From Microcaldota archaeon (GTDB lineage Archaea; Micrarchaeota; Micrarchaeia; Anstonellales; JAGGVH01): a DNA stretch of 48,117 bases. Both the position numbers and the translations under genes were made by a program. The stretch lies in assembly GCA_020854835.1 (NCBI GenBank), contig JAHKLX010000025.1, forward strand, positions 1 through 48,117. Direction: 5' to 3'. A model generated the notes under the pieces. It had not been told where the DNA came from, ran no database searches, and saw nothing but the letters and a program-made list of their open reading frames with translations. Position 1 is the stretch's first letter. Every line of letters starts with the position of its first letter. Positions 25,528 through 33,235 of the stretch are shown here, piece by piece.

Positions 25528-26373
25528 ATGTTTAATTTAATGTTAATTTGGATAAATTGGTCGCCAGGAATACTCAAACTCATAATTTATATTTTTGAAC
25601 CCCTCCTCGAAAACTTATTAAAAAAACTTAAAATGCTCAATGTAAAACCCGAAGTATATATATTAAATCTAATTATCAATACAATCATTTATTCTATCAT
25701 ACTGTCTGCAATTATTTTTGCAGTTTATTATATGATTGGAGTGGATTTCGAACCCTCTTTTGTGTTAATAACATTTTTGGCGTTCCTATCTTTTTTCTTT
25801 GTTTATCCGCAAGTTATGATTACGCAAATGAAGGAAAAAATAGACAAAGAACTTTTTTATGCTTTAAGGGATCTAACGGTTCAGGTTTCAGCAGGAATTC
25901 CACTTTATTCTGCAATAAAAAATATATCTAAAAATGATTATGGCATTGTTTCAGAAGAATTTAGAAAAGTTGTTGCAGATATTGAATCTGGAGTTTCTCT
26001 TGATGACGCGCTTAAAAAAATGATGAACCGAACTTATTCAGAACATCTGAGGAGAGTATTGTGGCAGGTTATTGTGGTTATTAGATCTGGTTCATCTGTT
26101 GTTAATGTGCTGGAAGATATTTTAAGATCTTTAAAAGATTCTCAACACAGAAGATTATCTGAATATTTATATGAAATGAATATGTGGATAGTAATATTTC
26201 TAATTGCATCAATAACCCTGCCTGCTTTAGTTTTTGCTTTATCATCAGTTTTTACAACTTTTGTAGGCATCAATCCATTTTCTTTGATATTATTTATGAT
26301 AATCATATCATCAGTTTTTCAAGTTATAATGATTTGGTATGTTAAAGTTAGAAGACCTAATATAATTGAGTGA
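25528..26373 (+). CDS. GspF/TadB-like platform membrane protein, first copy
   Basis: This 281-aa protein has a hydrophobic N-terminal half with TM segments near 50-72 and 78-100. A cytoplasmic helical T2SSF domain follows (about 107-210; ELFYALRDLTVQVSAGIPLYSAI, then DIESGVSLDDALKKM). Two C-terminal TMs lie near 218-243 and 250-272. The pattern L..L...vssG.pl..Ai is the hallmark of the GspF/TadB/FlaJ family, which forms the membrane platform rotated or pushed by the motor ATPase. GGAGTGAT sits three bases before ATG 25528 and overlaps the ATPase stop, so the genes are translationally coupled. TTG 25525 is an unlikely alternative. Confidence 0.88.
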   Translation: MFNLMLIWINWSPGILKLIIYIFEPLLENLLKKLKMLNVKPEVYILNLIINTIIYSIILSAIIFAVYYMIGVDFEPSFVLITFLAFLSFFFVYPQVMITQMKEKIDKELFYALRDLTVQVSAGIPLYSAIKNISKNDYGIVSEEFRKVVADIESGVSLDDALKKMMNRTYSEHLRRVLWQVIVVIRSGSSVVNVLEDILRSLKDSQHRRLSEYLYEMNMWIVIFLIASITLPALVFALSSVFTTFVGINPFSLILFMIIISSVFQVIMIWYVKVRRPNIIE

Positions 26374-26377
26374 TTGT

Positions 26378-27241
26378 ATGAAATTCAGAAAAATGCTATC
26401 CTTGCTGGATCAAAAACCTTCGGAATGGTTAGTTAAAACTTTGTTTTTTTCCGTATTTACCTCAATTATTTTATCTATATCTACTTTTATTTTAACAGAT
26501 GATTTATTATTTTCATTTATCGTTTTAATTTCATCAAATATCTTAGTCCTTGTTTTTTCTGTTTGGTATGTATATTATAAAAAAAATAAATTAATGAGTG
26601 AAATAGATAATGTCTTACCAGAGTATTTAGAAAATGTTTCAGGATATATTAAAGCAGGTTTTTCACCAATACTTGCCCTGAAAAGCGGTTTGAGACCAGA
26701 GTTTGGTTTGCTTTCAAGAACTTTGGAGTTTGCCACAACAAAGTCATTAGGTCCCACCCCTGCAGACAATGAAATTTTATCTGCGACTTCAGAACTTGAA
26801 TCAATAAAACTCCAAAGAATTCTAACCCTATTTTTAACTTCTTATATAAGTGGAGGTCAGGTTGGAACAATGCTTGAAAGAATGGCAAAAGATTTGAGGG
26901 AGTCTAACGATATAAGAAAAAAACTAATAACTGGAGTGTCAGTATATATAATATTCATTTCTTTGGCTTTGATTTTGATTTTGCCATTAATCGTTTCAAT
27001 TTCAATTAAATTCTTAGAGATTAGCAGCGATGGAACTGCAGATTTGAGTATGATAACTACACTAGCTGTTTTAATGTTAACATTAACTTCATTATTTACA
27101 GGAATGTTTGTCGGAGTTGTTAAAAACGGAAAAGAATTAATGGGTTTCAAACATTCTTTAACTTTGGCTTTAATATCTAATATGATGTTTTTTATATATT
27201 CTATTTATTTAATTCCTTTTGTTTTAGGGCCCACCATATAG
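26378..27241 (+). CDS. GspF/TadC-like platform membrane protein, second copy
   Basis: This 287-aa protein has the same layout as the gene before it: two N-terminal TMs (about 20-65), a T2SSF domain (LPEYLENVSGYIKAGFSPILAL, then YISGGQVGTMLERM) and two to three C-terminal TMs (about 185-285). Two consecutive non-identical platform genes behind one ATPase is the arrangement of Tad systems (TadA-TadB-TadC) and of archaeal adhesion pili, whereas archaella use a single FlaJ. GAGTGATTGT precedes ATG 26378, and the preceding stop lies within this site. The gene is followed by a 105-base gap containing the next promoter, so it closes the operon. Confidence 0.88.
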   Translation: MKFRKMLSLLDQKPSEWLVKTLFFSVFTSIILSISTFILTDDLLFSFIVLISSNILVLVFSVWYVYYKKNKLMSEIDNVLPEYLENVSGYIKAGFSPILALKSGLRPEFGLLSRTLEFATTKSLGPTPADNEILSATSELESIKLQRILTLFLTSYISGGQVGTMLERMAKDLRESNDIRKKLITGVSVYIIFISLALILILPLIVSISIKFLEISSDGTADLSMITTLAVLMLTLTSLFTGMFVGVVKNGKELMGFKHSLTLALISNMMFFIYSIYLIPFVLGPTI

Positions 27242-27297
27242 AGTTTCTTCTTAAGATTTTGTTTTAATGAGTGGGTTTTCATAAACATATGTTTTTA

Positions 27298-27306
27298 AAT
27301 TTATAC
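27298..27306 (+). promoter_or_regulatory. TATA-like element for the 27347 gene
   Basis: AAATTTATA in the 27242-27346 gap, followed by TTTATAAT at about 27309-27316, offers TATA candidates 30-49 nt ahead of ATG 27347. A strong GGAGGCGATT ribosome site is present at 27333-27342, which is stronger than the GGTGA sites elsewhere. Confidence 0.4.
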
Positions 27307-27346
27307 CTTTATAATACATAAATTAACACAAAAGGAGGCGATTATT

Positions 27347-28234
27347 ATGCGATGCACACACCGAGAACAAATTAACTCTGCAGCCAATGCATTAAATCTT
27401 GCAAGGCCAAACGAGGAAAAGACAGGTTATAGTGGCCTAAGATTAAATTTTTGGCCCAATAAGCTTGAATTAAAAAATCCTCAAATATTTAAGTTTCCAA
27501 CACGCAAAGACGTTGAGAGGCTCCGCCAAGCAAACATTGCAAAAGACGCGATTGAACAGCTGTCTAATGAGCATTATCTAACCTATCTTGCGCGATATGG
27601 CTCAAACTCTGAAGCAAAAAAACATGTGGAAATACTTGGGGACAGAATGAAACAATCGTATTTCACTAGGGCCAAATCAAGAGGGGATACTTACAATGAT
27701 AAACGTTACAATTACTTAGCATATTTAACCACCAACGAGACTGCCCATTTTCTTGTTCTAGAAAAAATTATCCAAAAATGCAAAGAGAACGCAGATAAAG
27801 TATCTAAATTGGAGTATCGTGTTGCGCCTGTTTTATCAAAAACTCCAAAAACAATAATATTTGCTGTCGGGGATCCATTTTTTGCAGGAATGGCAATGGT
27901 TTTGAACCCCATCGTGGGAATGGCGCTTACTTTGACTTCAGGTTTGAGTAACGCTGCGGCCATAATCCTCAAAAATCGAACTATAGACTCAAAAACATTC
28001 AAATCCTTTACGGGCATATCCCAAGCATTTTTTTCCGCTGCTTATTGGTGGGCAGGATTTGAATTTGCAAAATCAATTGCGGACGGGGAGACATGGCCCG
28101 GGGTAATAGCCGGGGCACTAACAATCTCCAAGGCCATTAAGGTTGTTCCAATTGTGTTTTCTTCAGCACTTACAAATACCCTGGTTGTTCTTTCAAAGAT
28201 ACTGCCCCCAAAACCAGAAATACTAGAAAAATAA
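27347..28234 (+). CDS. Membrane-associated protein of unknown function
   Basis: This 295-aa protein has a charged, helical N-terminal part (1-160; KRYNYLAYLTTNETAHFL) and a hydrophobic C-terminal half with three or four possible membrane segments (about 170-210, 222-245, 252-285). No family is recognised. The stop-proximal tail (LPPKPEILEK) is polar. It has an unusually complete GGAGG ribosome site. Base composition looks richer in G+C than the flanking genes (for example the segment around 28080-28140), a mild hint of separate origin. It has its own promoter and converges with FEN1. It may be an accessory of the neighbouring pilus motor, but nothing in the sequence proves it. Confidence 0.7.
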   Translation: MRCTHREQINSAANALNLARPNEEKTGYSGLRLNFWPNKLELKNPQIFKFPTRKDVERLRQANIAKDAIEQLSNEHYLTYLARYGSNSEAKKHVEILGDRMKQSYFTRAKSRGDTYNDKRYNYLAYLTTNETAHFLVLEKIIQKCKENADKVSKLEYRVAPVLSKTPKTIIFAVGDPFFAGMAMVLNPIVGMALTLTSGLSNAAAIILKNRTIDSKTFKSFTGISQAFFSAAYWWAGFEFAKSIADGETWPGVIAGALTISKAIKVVPIVFSSALTNTLVVLSKILPPKPEILEK

Positions 28235-28255
28235 TTTTTTCTCTTTTTTCTTTTT
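28233..28255 (+). terminator. T-rich terminator between convergent genes
   Basis: Three T-tracts (T6, T6, T5) occupy the whole 20-base gap between the 27347 gene and FEN1. They can stop plus-strand transcription; there is no hairpin. Confidence 0.45.
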
Positions 28256-29289
28256 CACATAAAATCAAACAAAGCAGATTGTTTGTTTATTTCTGTTTGA
28301 CAGTTTTTCAGTTTATTTATTGTTGATTCGACCCTATCATATGAGAAATCGTGTTCATCAACAAGTATTTGAATAATACTTTTTTCATTGGCTTCGTCCC
28401 ATTTGAGCTTGAAATCTTTTGTAATAGGCGGATTCAAAAAGTATTCAGTTATTGATTCTATATCCTCATCGAAAACATAATCTTTTTTTTCTTTTACAAT
28501 TTTCATTATGTCATCTATACTTCTACTTTCACGCACAATTTTTAATCCTTTTTTTGCGCCGATTCCTTTGACACCTTGGTTATAGTCAGTACCTACCAAA
28601 ATCCCTAACCATATCAATTGTTCTCTAGAAATATTGAGCATTCCCAGAATTTTTTCAAGTTCAAGTTCTTCAGGTTTAATATCAATAACGCCCCCTCTAA
28701 TATGGTGTCTCTTTCCAGTTATCGATAAATTTTTAATAAGTTTTGGGGTCCCAAACAAGAGCGAGTCATAATCTTGTGATACAGCAGAATAAACATATCC
28801 TTCCTTTGCCATATATGCGGCTTGGGCTTCTCCCTCACCAACTGCTTGAACAACGGGAATACCCATTGCTTTAAGCAGTTTTTTTGATTCTTCTATCATT
28901 TCATCATTAAGTTTAATTGTTTGTTGCGATTTCTTTTTTATTTCACTCCATTGATCTAGTTCACGTGCCCTCTCAAGCTCCTCTTCAGCTTTTCTTTTCC
29001 TTTCTTTTCTTCCTTTAAGCGTATCTGTTTTGAACTTAGGGGGTTTACCATCAAAAACATAAACCGGTTTGATACCTGCCTCTAAAAATTTAGTGTTTCT
29101 ATAAAACAATCCCGATAAATGGCTTGTCGTTCTGTTTTTTGAATCGACAAGCGGAGTTCCATCATACTGCCTTATCGATGCTAAAAATTGATAAATTATA
29201 TTAAAGGCATCAAAACCAAGTGGTTTTTTTGATAAATCCTCAAGCGAAATATTTTTTCCTTCAACAATATCTTTGATATTTACTCCCAT
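28255..29289 (-). CDS. fen: Flap endonuclease 1
   Basis: This 344-aa protein is FEN1, which removes 5' flaps during Okazaki fragment maturation and repair. The XPG-N and XPG-I regions are complete. Acidic residues are visible in FDAFN (Asp27), VFDGKPP (Asp80), GEGEAQ (Glu152, Glu154), SQDYDS (Asp173, Asp175) and LVGTDYN (Asp235). The helix-hairpin-helix GVKGIGAKKGL follows. The C-terminus QSALFDFM is a PIP box for the sliding clamp. Length is normal for archaeal FEN1. The start lies nine bases after the MBF1 stop with a weak GGTAAT site. It is the last gene of an operon with Orc1/Cdc6 and MBF1, which links replication initiation and flap processing. Confidence 0.96.
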   Translation of the reverse strand: MGVNIKDIVEGKNISLEDLSKKPLGFDAFNIIYQFLASIRQYDGTPLVDSKNRTTSHLSGLFYRNTKFLEAGIKPVYVFDGKPPKFKTDTLKGRKERKRKAEEELERARELDQWSEIKKKSQQTIKLNDEMIEESKKLLKAMGIPVVQAVGEGEAQAAYMAKEGYVYSAVSQDYDSLLFGTPKLIKNLSITGKRHHIRGGVIDIKPEELELEKILGMLNISREQLIWLGILVGTDYNQGVKGIGAKKGLKIVRESRSIDDIMKIVKEKKDYVFDEDIESITEYFLNPPITKDFKLKWDEANEKSIIQILVDEHDFSYDRVESTINKLKNCQTEINKQSALFDFM

Positions 29290-29298
29290 CTCATTACC

Positions 29299-29754
29299 CT
29301 ATTCAATGTTAACTATATCTCCCAAGGTTATTTCATCATTTTTTTTGTTTCTTGTTTCTCCATTATTTTCTATCACTATATCTTCAATCAAAACTATATT
29401 CAATTCTTTTTCCAGCCTTTCTGCGAGTTTCAAATCAGGAGTTATTTTGCCGTGAACCACATTGTTTAAATATGAATATTTAATTCTTAATTTTTCAGCC
29501 AAAATATCTACATCAATACCCATATCTCTAATGCCGTTTTGTATTTCTATTTTATAATTATCAACAATTTCTTTTTCTAATTTCGTTTTAATTTTGGTTT
29601 CTTTTTCAAAACTTTGTTTCCCGGAGGGATATTCCTCTTTTATTTCAGACACAAAAACTCCATCCTTTGCACAAAACTGGCAGACTTCAAGCTTAGCACC
29701 TTCGACTTTAACTATTCTCACTGCCGTGTTTTTTCCGCAAATCTCACATTCCAT
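29299..29754 (-). CDS. mbf1: Archaeal multiprotein bridging factor 1 (aMBF1)
   Basis: This 151-aa protein begins with a zinc-ribbon pair, CEICG and CQFC (residues 3-30), then a charged linker. A helix-turn-helix of the Cro/Xre type follows (about 68-130; LAEKLRIKYSYLNNVVHGKITPDLKLAERLEKEL). This is the layout of archaeal MBF1, a factor associated with transcription or with the ribosome. The ATG at 29754 is immediately next to the Orc1 TGA, and GGTGGT lies at the end of Orc1, so the two genes are coupled. Length matches the family. Confidence 0.9.
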   Translation of the reverse strand: MECEICGKNTAVRIVKVEGAKLEVCQFCAKDGVFVSEIKEEYPSGKQSFEKETKIKTKLEKEIVDNYKIEIQNGIRDMGIDVDILAEKLRIKYSYLNNVVHGKITPDLKLAERLEKELNIVLIEDIVIENNGETRNKKNDEITLGDIVNIE

Positions 29755-30747
29755 TCATACCACCTTAACATATCTAAATCTATTTCCCTTTCCTTCTAAT
29801 CGGATTTTTTTTATCATATTCTTTTCACCCAATTTTTTTAAAATATTCCTTATTGTTCTTCCGGTTACCTGTGGGAATTGGTTTTCAATTTCTTTGCTTG
29901 TTTTTCCAATTCCAATAAAATCATAAATATTTTTTTCTAAACCCTCAAGATCATCCGAATCTCTTCTAATCAAAATTGTTTTTTCTTTTATTTTTTGAAC
30001 GGTTGCAATATCAATTTTGTTCAGGTTTTTAAGTTGGGCTTCTTTTGCTGATGAAAATAAAATTTTTAGTGCAACTCTTGCATCCCCTCCAGAATTATAT
30101 CCTATGGCTGCACACAATCCAATAACATCATCATCATAACTTCCGGGGTAAAGTGCTTTTTTAGCTCGTTCGTTAAGTATTCCTTTTATTTCATCAACCG
30201 AATAACCTCTAAATTCAATTTTTCTAGGAGAGTACGCACTTAAAATTCTTTGGTCCATCTCAAAACTGTTTAAATTACTCAAACCTATTATGATAACGCG
30301 TGTTTTGATTATTCTAAGCAAATCATATATAACTTCTTTATCCTTTGTTTTGTCAATTTCATCTAAAACCACCACTACTCCCCAATAACTTGAAAGGCAT
30401 TTGTTTAATTCTTCCATTATTTCGTCTCCAGAAAGGCCCCTCCTTGGGGAAAAATCACCCACACTTTTAATTATTTCGTATAATACTGCAGGTCTTGTTC
30501 TTTGAACCCAGCAATTAATATAAACTCCAGTAACTTTAGAAGACATTTCAGACAAATTTTTTAGAACATGTGTCACACATAACGTTTTTCCCACTCCAGT
30601 TGGGCCATAGATAAATAGGTTATCACTTTTCATTTTTTCAAGAAGGGGTTGGATAGTTCCTACAATCTCTTGTATTTCTTTTGTTCTACCTGTAATGGTA
30701 TCAGGGACATAATCCTCCTCAAACATATTCGGATTTTTTAAAATCAT
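29755..30747 (-). CDS. orc1: Orc1/Cdc6 replication initiator
   Basis: This 330-aa AAA+ protein has Walker A GPTGVGKT (48-55), Walker B VVVVLDEID (124-132), the sensor IIGLSNL near residue 155, and a C-terminal winged helix (about 265-325; IGKTSKEIENQFPQVTGRTIRNIL). The N-terminal segment DYVPDTITGRTKEI is the usual Orc1/Cdc6 opening (p..l.gRe.ei). It is shorter than most archaeal initiators, which are around 400 aa. It should bind origin DNA and load MCM. No origin repeats (paired ORB-like elements) were recognised in the window. GGTGAAAAA precedes ATG 30747. Confidence 0.92.
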   Translation of the reverse strand: MILKNPNMFEEDYVPDTITGRTKEIQEIVGTIQPLLEKMKSDNLFIYGPTGVGKTLCVTHVLKNLSEMSSKVTGVYINCWVQRTRPAVLYEIIKSVGDFSPRRGLSGDEIMEELNKCLSSYWGVVVVLDEIDKTKDKEVIYDLLRIIKTRVIIIGLSNLNSFEMDQRILSAYSPRKIEFRGYSVDEIKGILNERAKKALYPGSYDDDVIGLCAAIGYNSGGDARVALKILFSSAKEAQLKNLNKIDIATVQKIKEKTILIRRDSDDLEGLEKNIYDFIGIGKTSKEIENQFPQVTGRTIRNILKKLGEKNMIKKIRLEGKGNRFRYVKVV

Positions 30748-30755
30748 TTTTTCAC

Positions 30756-31133
30756 CTAATTTCTATTTAACTCATCAGGGCAATGGCTTGCATTCACACA
30801 TGTATCTGATATGTAACAATCAAATTTCGCATCATAATCAGTTCCTGATTTATGTACATAATCACATGTTATTTTTATTTTGCCTTCATCACATGTAAAT
30901 ATATAGTTATATTTGTCAATTGTAGTATGTGATGCCATATTCGACTTTCCTTTTTGCTCTACGTAACTTCTACTCAAATCAGGCACGCAATTTTTGTAGT
31001 TTTGTTCTGCAATTTGATCTGCTTTATACAAAAATACTTGGTTTTTAGTTTCAAAGTCCTGATTTGTAAATTTATCGGTACATCCAAATAATAAAGTTAT
31101 TATCAAAAACAAAAAAACCAAATCGCATTTCAT
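30756..31133 (-). CDS. Small Cys-rich lipoprotein of unknown function
   Basis: This 125-aa protein has a lipoprotein-like signal (MKCDLVFLFLIITLLFGC, Cys18). The secreted domain contains six further Cys residues (CVPDL, TCDEG, TCDYV, DCYIS, TCVNASHC), with a probable beta-rich disulphide fold. The family is not recognised. The start ATG 31133 overlaps the HMG-CoA reductase stop (ATGA) with GGTGA just upstream, and Orc1 starts eight bases after its stop. It is therefore embedded in an operon of housekeeping genes, an odd place for a surface protein. Confidence 0.75.
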   Translation of the reverse strand: MKCDLVFLFLIITLLFGCTDKFTNQDFETKNQVFLYKADQIAEQNYKNCVPDLSRSYVEQKGKSNMASHTTIDKYNYIFTCDEGKIKITCDYVHKSGTDYDAKFDCYISDTCVNASHCPDELNRN

Positions 31134-32425
31134 TTTTTTTCACCCCTAGCTAATTTCACATGCGATTCAGCAAGTTCAAATTCATTTGCCAAAGCTCCTA
31201 AAAGATTTATTTCTTGTGCAGCAACAACTGCTGTCAAAATCTCTGCAACTTTTTTAGCATTTGTTTGGCCATCGTCTTTATCCGAACATCCAATCATGCT
31301 AAGGCATTCTTTTGCAGTTCCAAAAAACATTCCACCCCCTAGAGAACCAACTTCCAAATTTGGCAGCGAAATGTTATATCTCAAATTCTTATTTTCATCA
31401 ATTTCCAAAACATTGAAGCAGGTGCTAGATGTTGCAACATGAGCCAAATCTTGTCCGGTTGCTGCAAAAAATGCAGCTATTGGATTTGCAGCATTAGCAT
31501 TAAAACCAGTAATCGTGCCTGATAAAGCCGACCCCTGCCAATTTTTTATATCATTGACTTTAATCATTGCTTCAGGAGTGGTTTTCCATACTTTTTCTAT
31601 AACCTCGCGTGGAAATACAACCTCGCCCTCGACTGCTTTTCCTTTCCCCAACAAAACATTAACATGCGATGCTTTTTTATCGGTGCACATATTGCCGGAA
31701 AGTGCAATAAGTTTAACTCCTTTTCTTAATTCTTGTATTTTTTTAATTATGGCTGCAGAATGTTTTGTCACTGCATTCATACCCATTGCATTGCTAGTAT
31801 CAAAAACATTTCTTATCCAAACTCTTCTTCCCATTTGGAATGCATTAACATCTATTAATTTAGTAAAACCTGGTTCAACTGCTTTTTTCATTTCTTCATA
31901 TAATTCTGCTTTTTTATTTATTTCTTCAACAAGTTCTTTTGCCTTTCCTATACTTCCAAGCTCTACTACGGGTGCTCGTGTCATACAGTTTTTTGTAATG
32001 ACGGTATTAATTCCCCCTGATAAATTTATTGCCTGTACTCCTCGATTATTGCCTGCTATTAATGCAGCTTCATTTGTTGCCATAGGCACGAAAAATTCTC
32101 CTTTTGCATATTCTCCAGTTATTTTAATAGGTCCGGAAAACCCAATAGGTATGGAGGCGCCCCCAAGTTTATTTTCTATACCTGTAAGTTGACTACCTTC
32201 AAGCTCTGTTGGCATATAACACTTCTTAATACCAGGGTATTTGTGTTGGGTTTTAGATTCTATCCATTCCAATCTTGCTTCAGACGCTTGTTTACAGGCG
32301 TCACTCCAGTCATTTTTCCCTAATTTTTGCATTTCTGCGTATATAACACTCTCAAGTTGATATGCTTTAATTTTTTCAGATTTAAGCATTTCTACATATT
32401 TATTTTCGCATGGTATAGATTTCAT
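31130..32425 (-). CDS. hmgA: 3-hydroxy-3-methylglutaryl-CoA reductase (class I, NADPH)
   Basis: This 431-aa enzyme reduces HMG-CoA to mevalonate for archaeal isoprenoid lipids. Catalytic residues are visible: Glu119 in ATNEAALIAGNNRG, Lys in SGNMCTDKK (about 250), Asp326 in TGQDLAHVATSS and His422 in ESHVKLARG. Other family marks are LEGSQLTGIENKLGGASIPIG (75-95) and VGSLGGGMFFGTAKECLSMIG. The second half of the Glu motif is slightly unusual (NEAAL rather than TEGAL). Length is normal. GGTGATTTT leads directly into ATG 32425. It is the first gene of the operon running to FEN1. Confidence 0.95.
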   Translation of the reverse strand: MKSIPCENKYVEMLKSEKIKAYQLESVIYAEMQKLGKNDWSDACKQASEARLEWIESKTQHKYPGIKKCYMPTELEGSQLTGIENKLGGASIPIGFSGPIKITGEYAKGEFFVPMATNEAALIAGNNRGVQAINLSGGINTVITKNCMTRAPVVELGSIGKAKELVEEINKKAELYEEMKKAVEPGFTKLIDVNAFQMGRRVWIRNVFDTSNAMGMNAVTKHSAAIIKKIQELRKGVKLIALSGNMCTDKKASHVNVLLGKGKAVEGEVVFPREVIEKVWKTTPEAMIKVNDIKNWQGSALSGTITGFNANAANPIAAFFAATGQDLAHVATSSTCFNVLEIDENKNLRYNISLPNLEVGSLGGGMFFGTAKECLSMIGCSDKDDGQTNAKKVAEILTAVVAAQEINLLGALANEFELAESHVKLARGEKK

Positions 32426-32462
32426 AAAATCACCTATTAGTATTATATAATCATCAATTGTA

Positions 32463-32523
32463 GATTTTTAATCCTTTCTTTTTGGAGCATGCCGAAAACC
32501 ACTTTTAGAGATAAATTATAAAA
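32463..32523 (-). promoter_or_regulatory. Candidate promoter elements for the HMG-CoA reductase operon
   Basis: Two TATA-like elements occur on the minus strand: TTAAAAAT near 32465-32472, whose start would fall about 17 nt before the ATG, and TTTTATAATT at 32514-32523, giving a longer leader. I cannot decide between them. Confidence 0.35.
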
Positions 32524-32547
32524 CACGATTTTCCGTTAAAAGAAACA

Positions 32548-32555
32548 TTTATAAA
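32548..32555 (+). promoter_or_regulatory. TATA box; leaderless start for the RNA-ligase-like gene
   Basis: TTTATAAA is centred 27 nt upstream of ATG 32579, and no ribosome site is present. The transcript probably starts at or within a few bases of the ATG. Confidence 0.55.
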
Positions 32556-32578
32556 CAATTAATAACATAATAATATCT

Positions 32579-33235
32579 ATGTCACATATTGCCCCGTTCG
32601 AAACACTCAAACTTCCCAACTTACGTTTACTTTCAGCTTCAGGAAAAAACGACATTAACACACCTGGCTTATCTAAAAAAGATCAGGAATCCTTCTTTAA
32701 TGGCAAAGTTCTTATCGAGGAAAAGATTTCTGGTATTCCAAAACAATTTTCAGCGGGCAGATATATTCTTTTGGGAGTTGACGTGACTTTTAGAAAAGGT
32801 CCTAAATACACTTTGCCAGGGAGATATGTGATACACGGCGTCGTTAACCCTGAAGAAAGACTTGTTTTACCGAGATATGTTATGCTTGAATTGGTTGATG
32901 AGATTAGGAGCAGGCATATAGATGCAGGAAATCATTCAGGTATTATGTTAAATCCAGACGATTTTATTCCCATTCCTCAAATCGCAAACACACACACTAA
33001 TTTGAATATATTGCCGCAATTTTTAATCTCCTCACTTTATTCTAATGAAAGAGATAGAGTATACGGAATTCTTGTTAAAACAGATCTTATCACTTACATA
33101 TCCACTTTAGATAGACATTGTGGTCAACTCATTTCTCCCGAACACGAAAACTCAAAAATTAGACCAGAAACAAATATCATTGATTATAACGTTCCTCTTA
33201 TTTATGAGTATCCTACTGACCTTATCAAGGAATAA
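32579..33235 (+). CDS. Possible RNA-ligase/nucleotidyltransferase-fold protein (divergent)
   Basis: This 218-aa soluble protein shows an order of motifs resembling the RNA ligase superfamily. A motif I-like VLIEEKISGIP (Lys49; the usual form is EKxDG) comes first. Then there is a strand pair with RYILLGVDVTF, a motif IIIa-like RYVMLELVDEIRSRH (99-113), an FIPIPQI turn, and a motif IV-like RVYGILVKT (160-168; the usual form is EGxVxK). Such enzymes form a lysyl-AMP and join or repair RNA. The Asp of motif I is replaced by Ser, the Glu of motif IV by Tyr, and motif V is unclear, so it may be inactive or a different fold. It is a single gene with a leaderless promoter, and its end overlaps the convergent 33225 gene by 11 nt. 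Confidence 0.6.
   Translation: MSHIAPFETLKLPNLRLLSASGKNDINTPGLSKKDQESFFNGKVLIEEKISGIPKQFSAGRYILLGVDVTFRKGPKYTLPGRYVIHGVVNPEERLVLPRYVMLELVDEIRSRHIDAGNHSGIMLNPDDFIPIPQIANTHTNLNILPQFLISSLYSNERDRVYGILVKTDLITYISTLDRHCGQLISPEHENSKIRPETNIIDYNVPLIYEYPTDLIKE

Noticed and set aside
32426..32578. Replication origin near orc1
   Set aside because: Only promoter-like AT elements are visible; there are no repeated ORB-type sequences.
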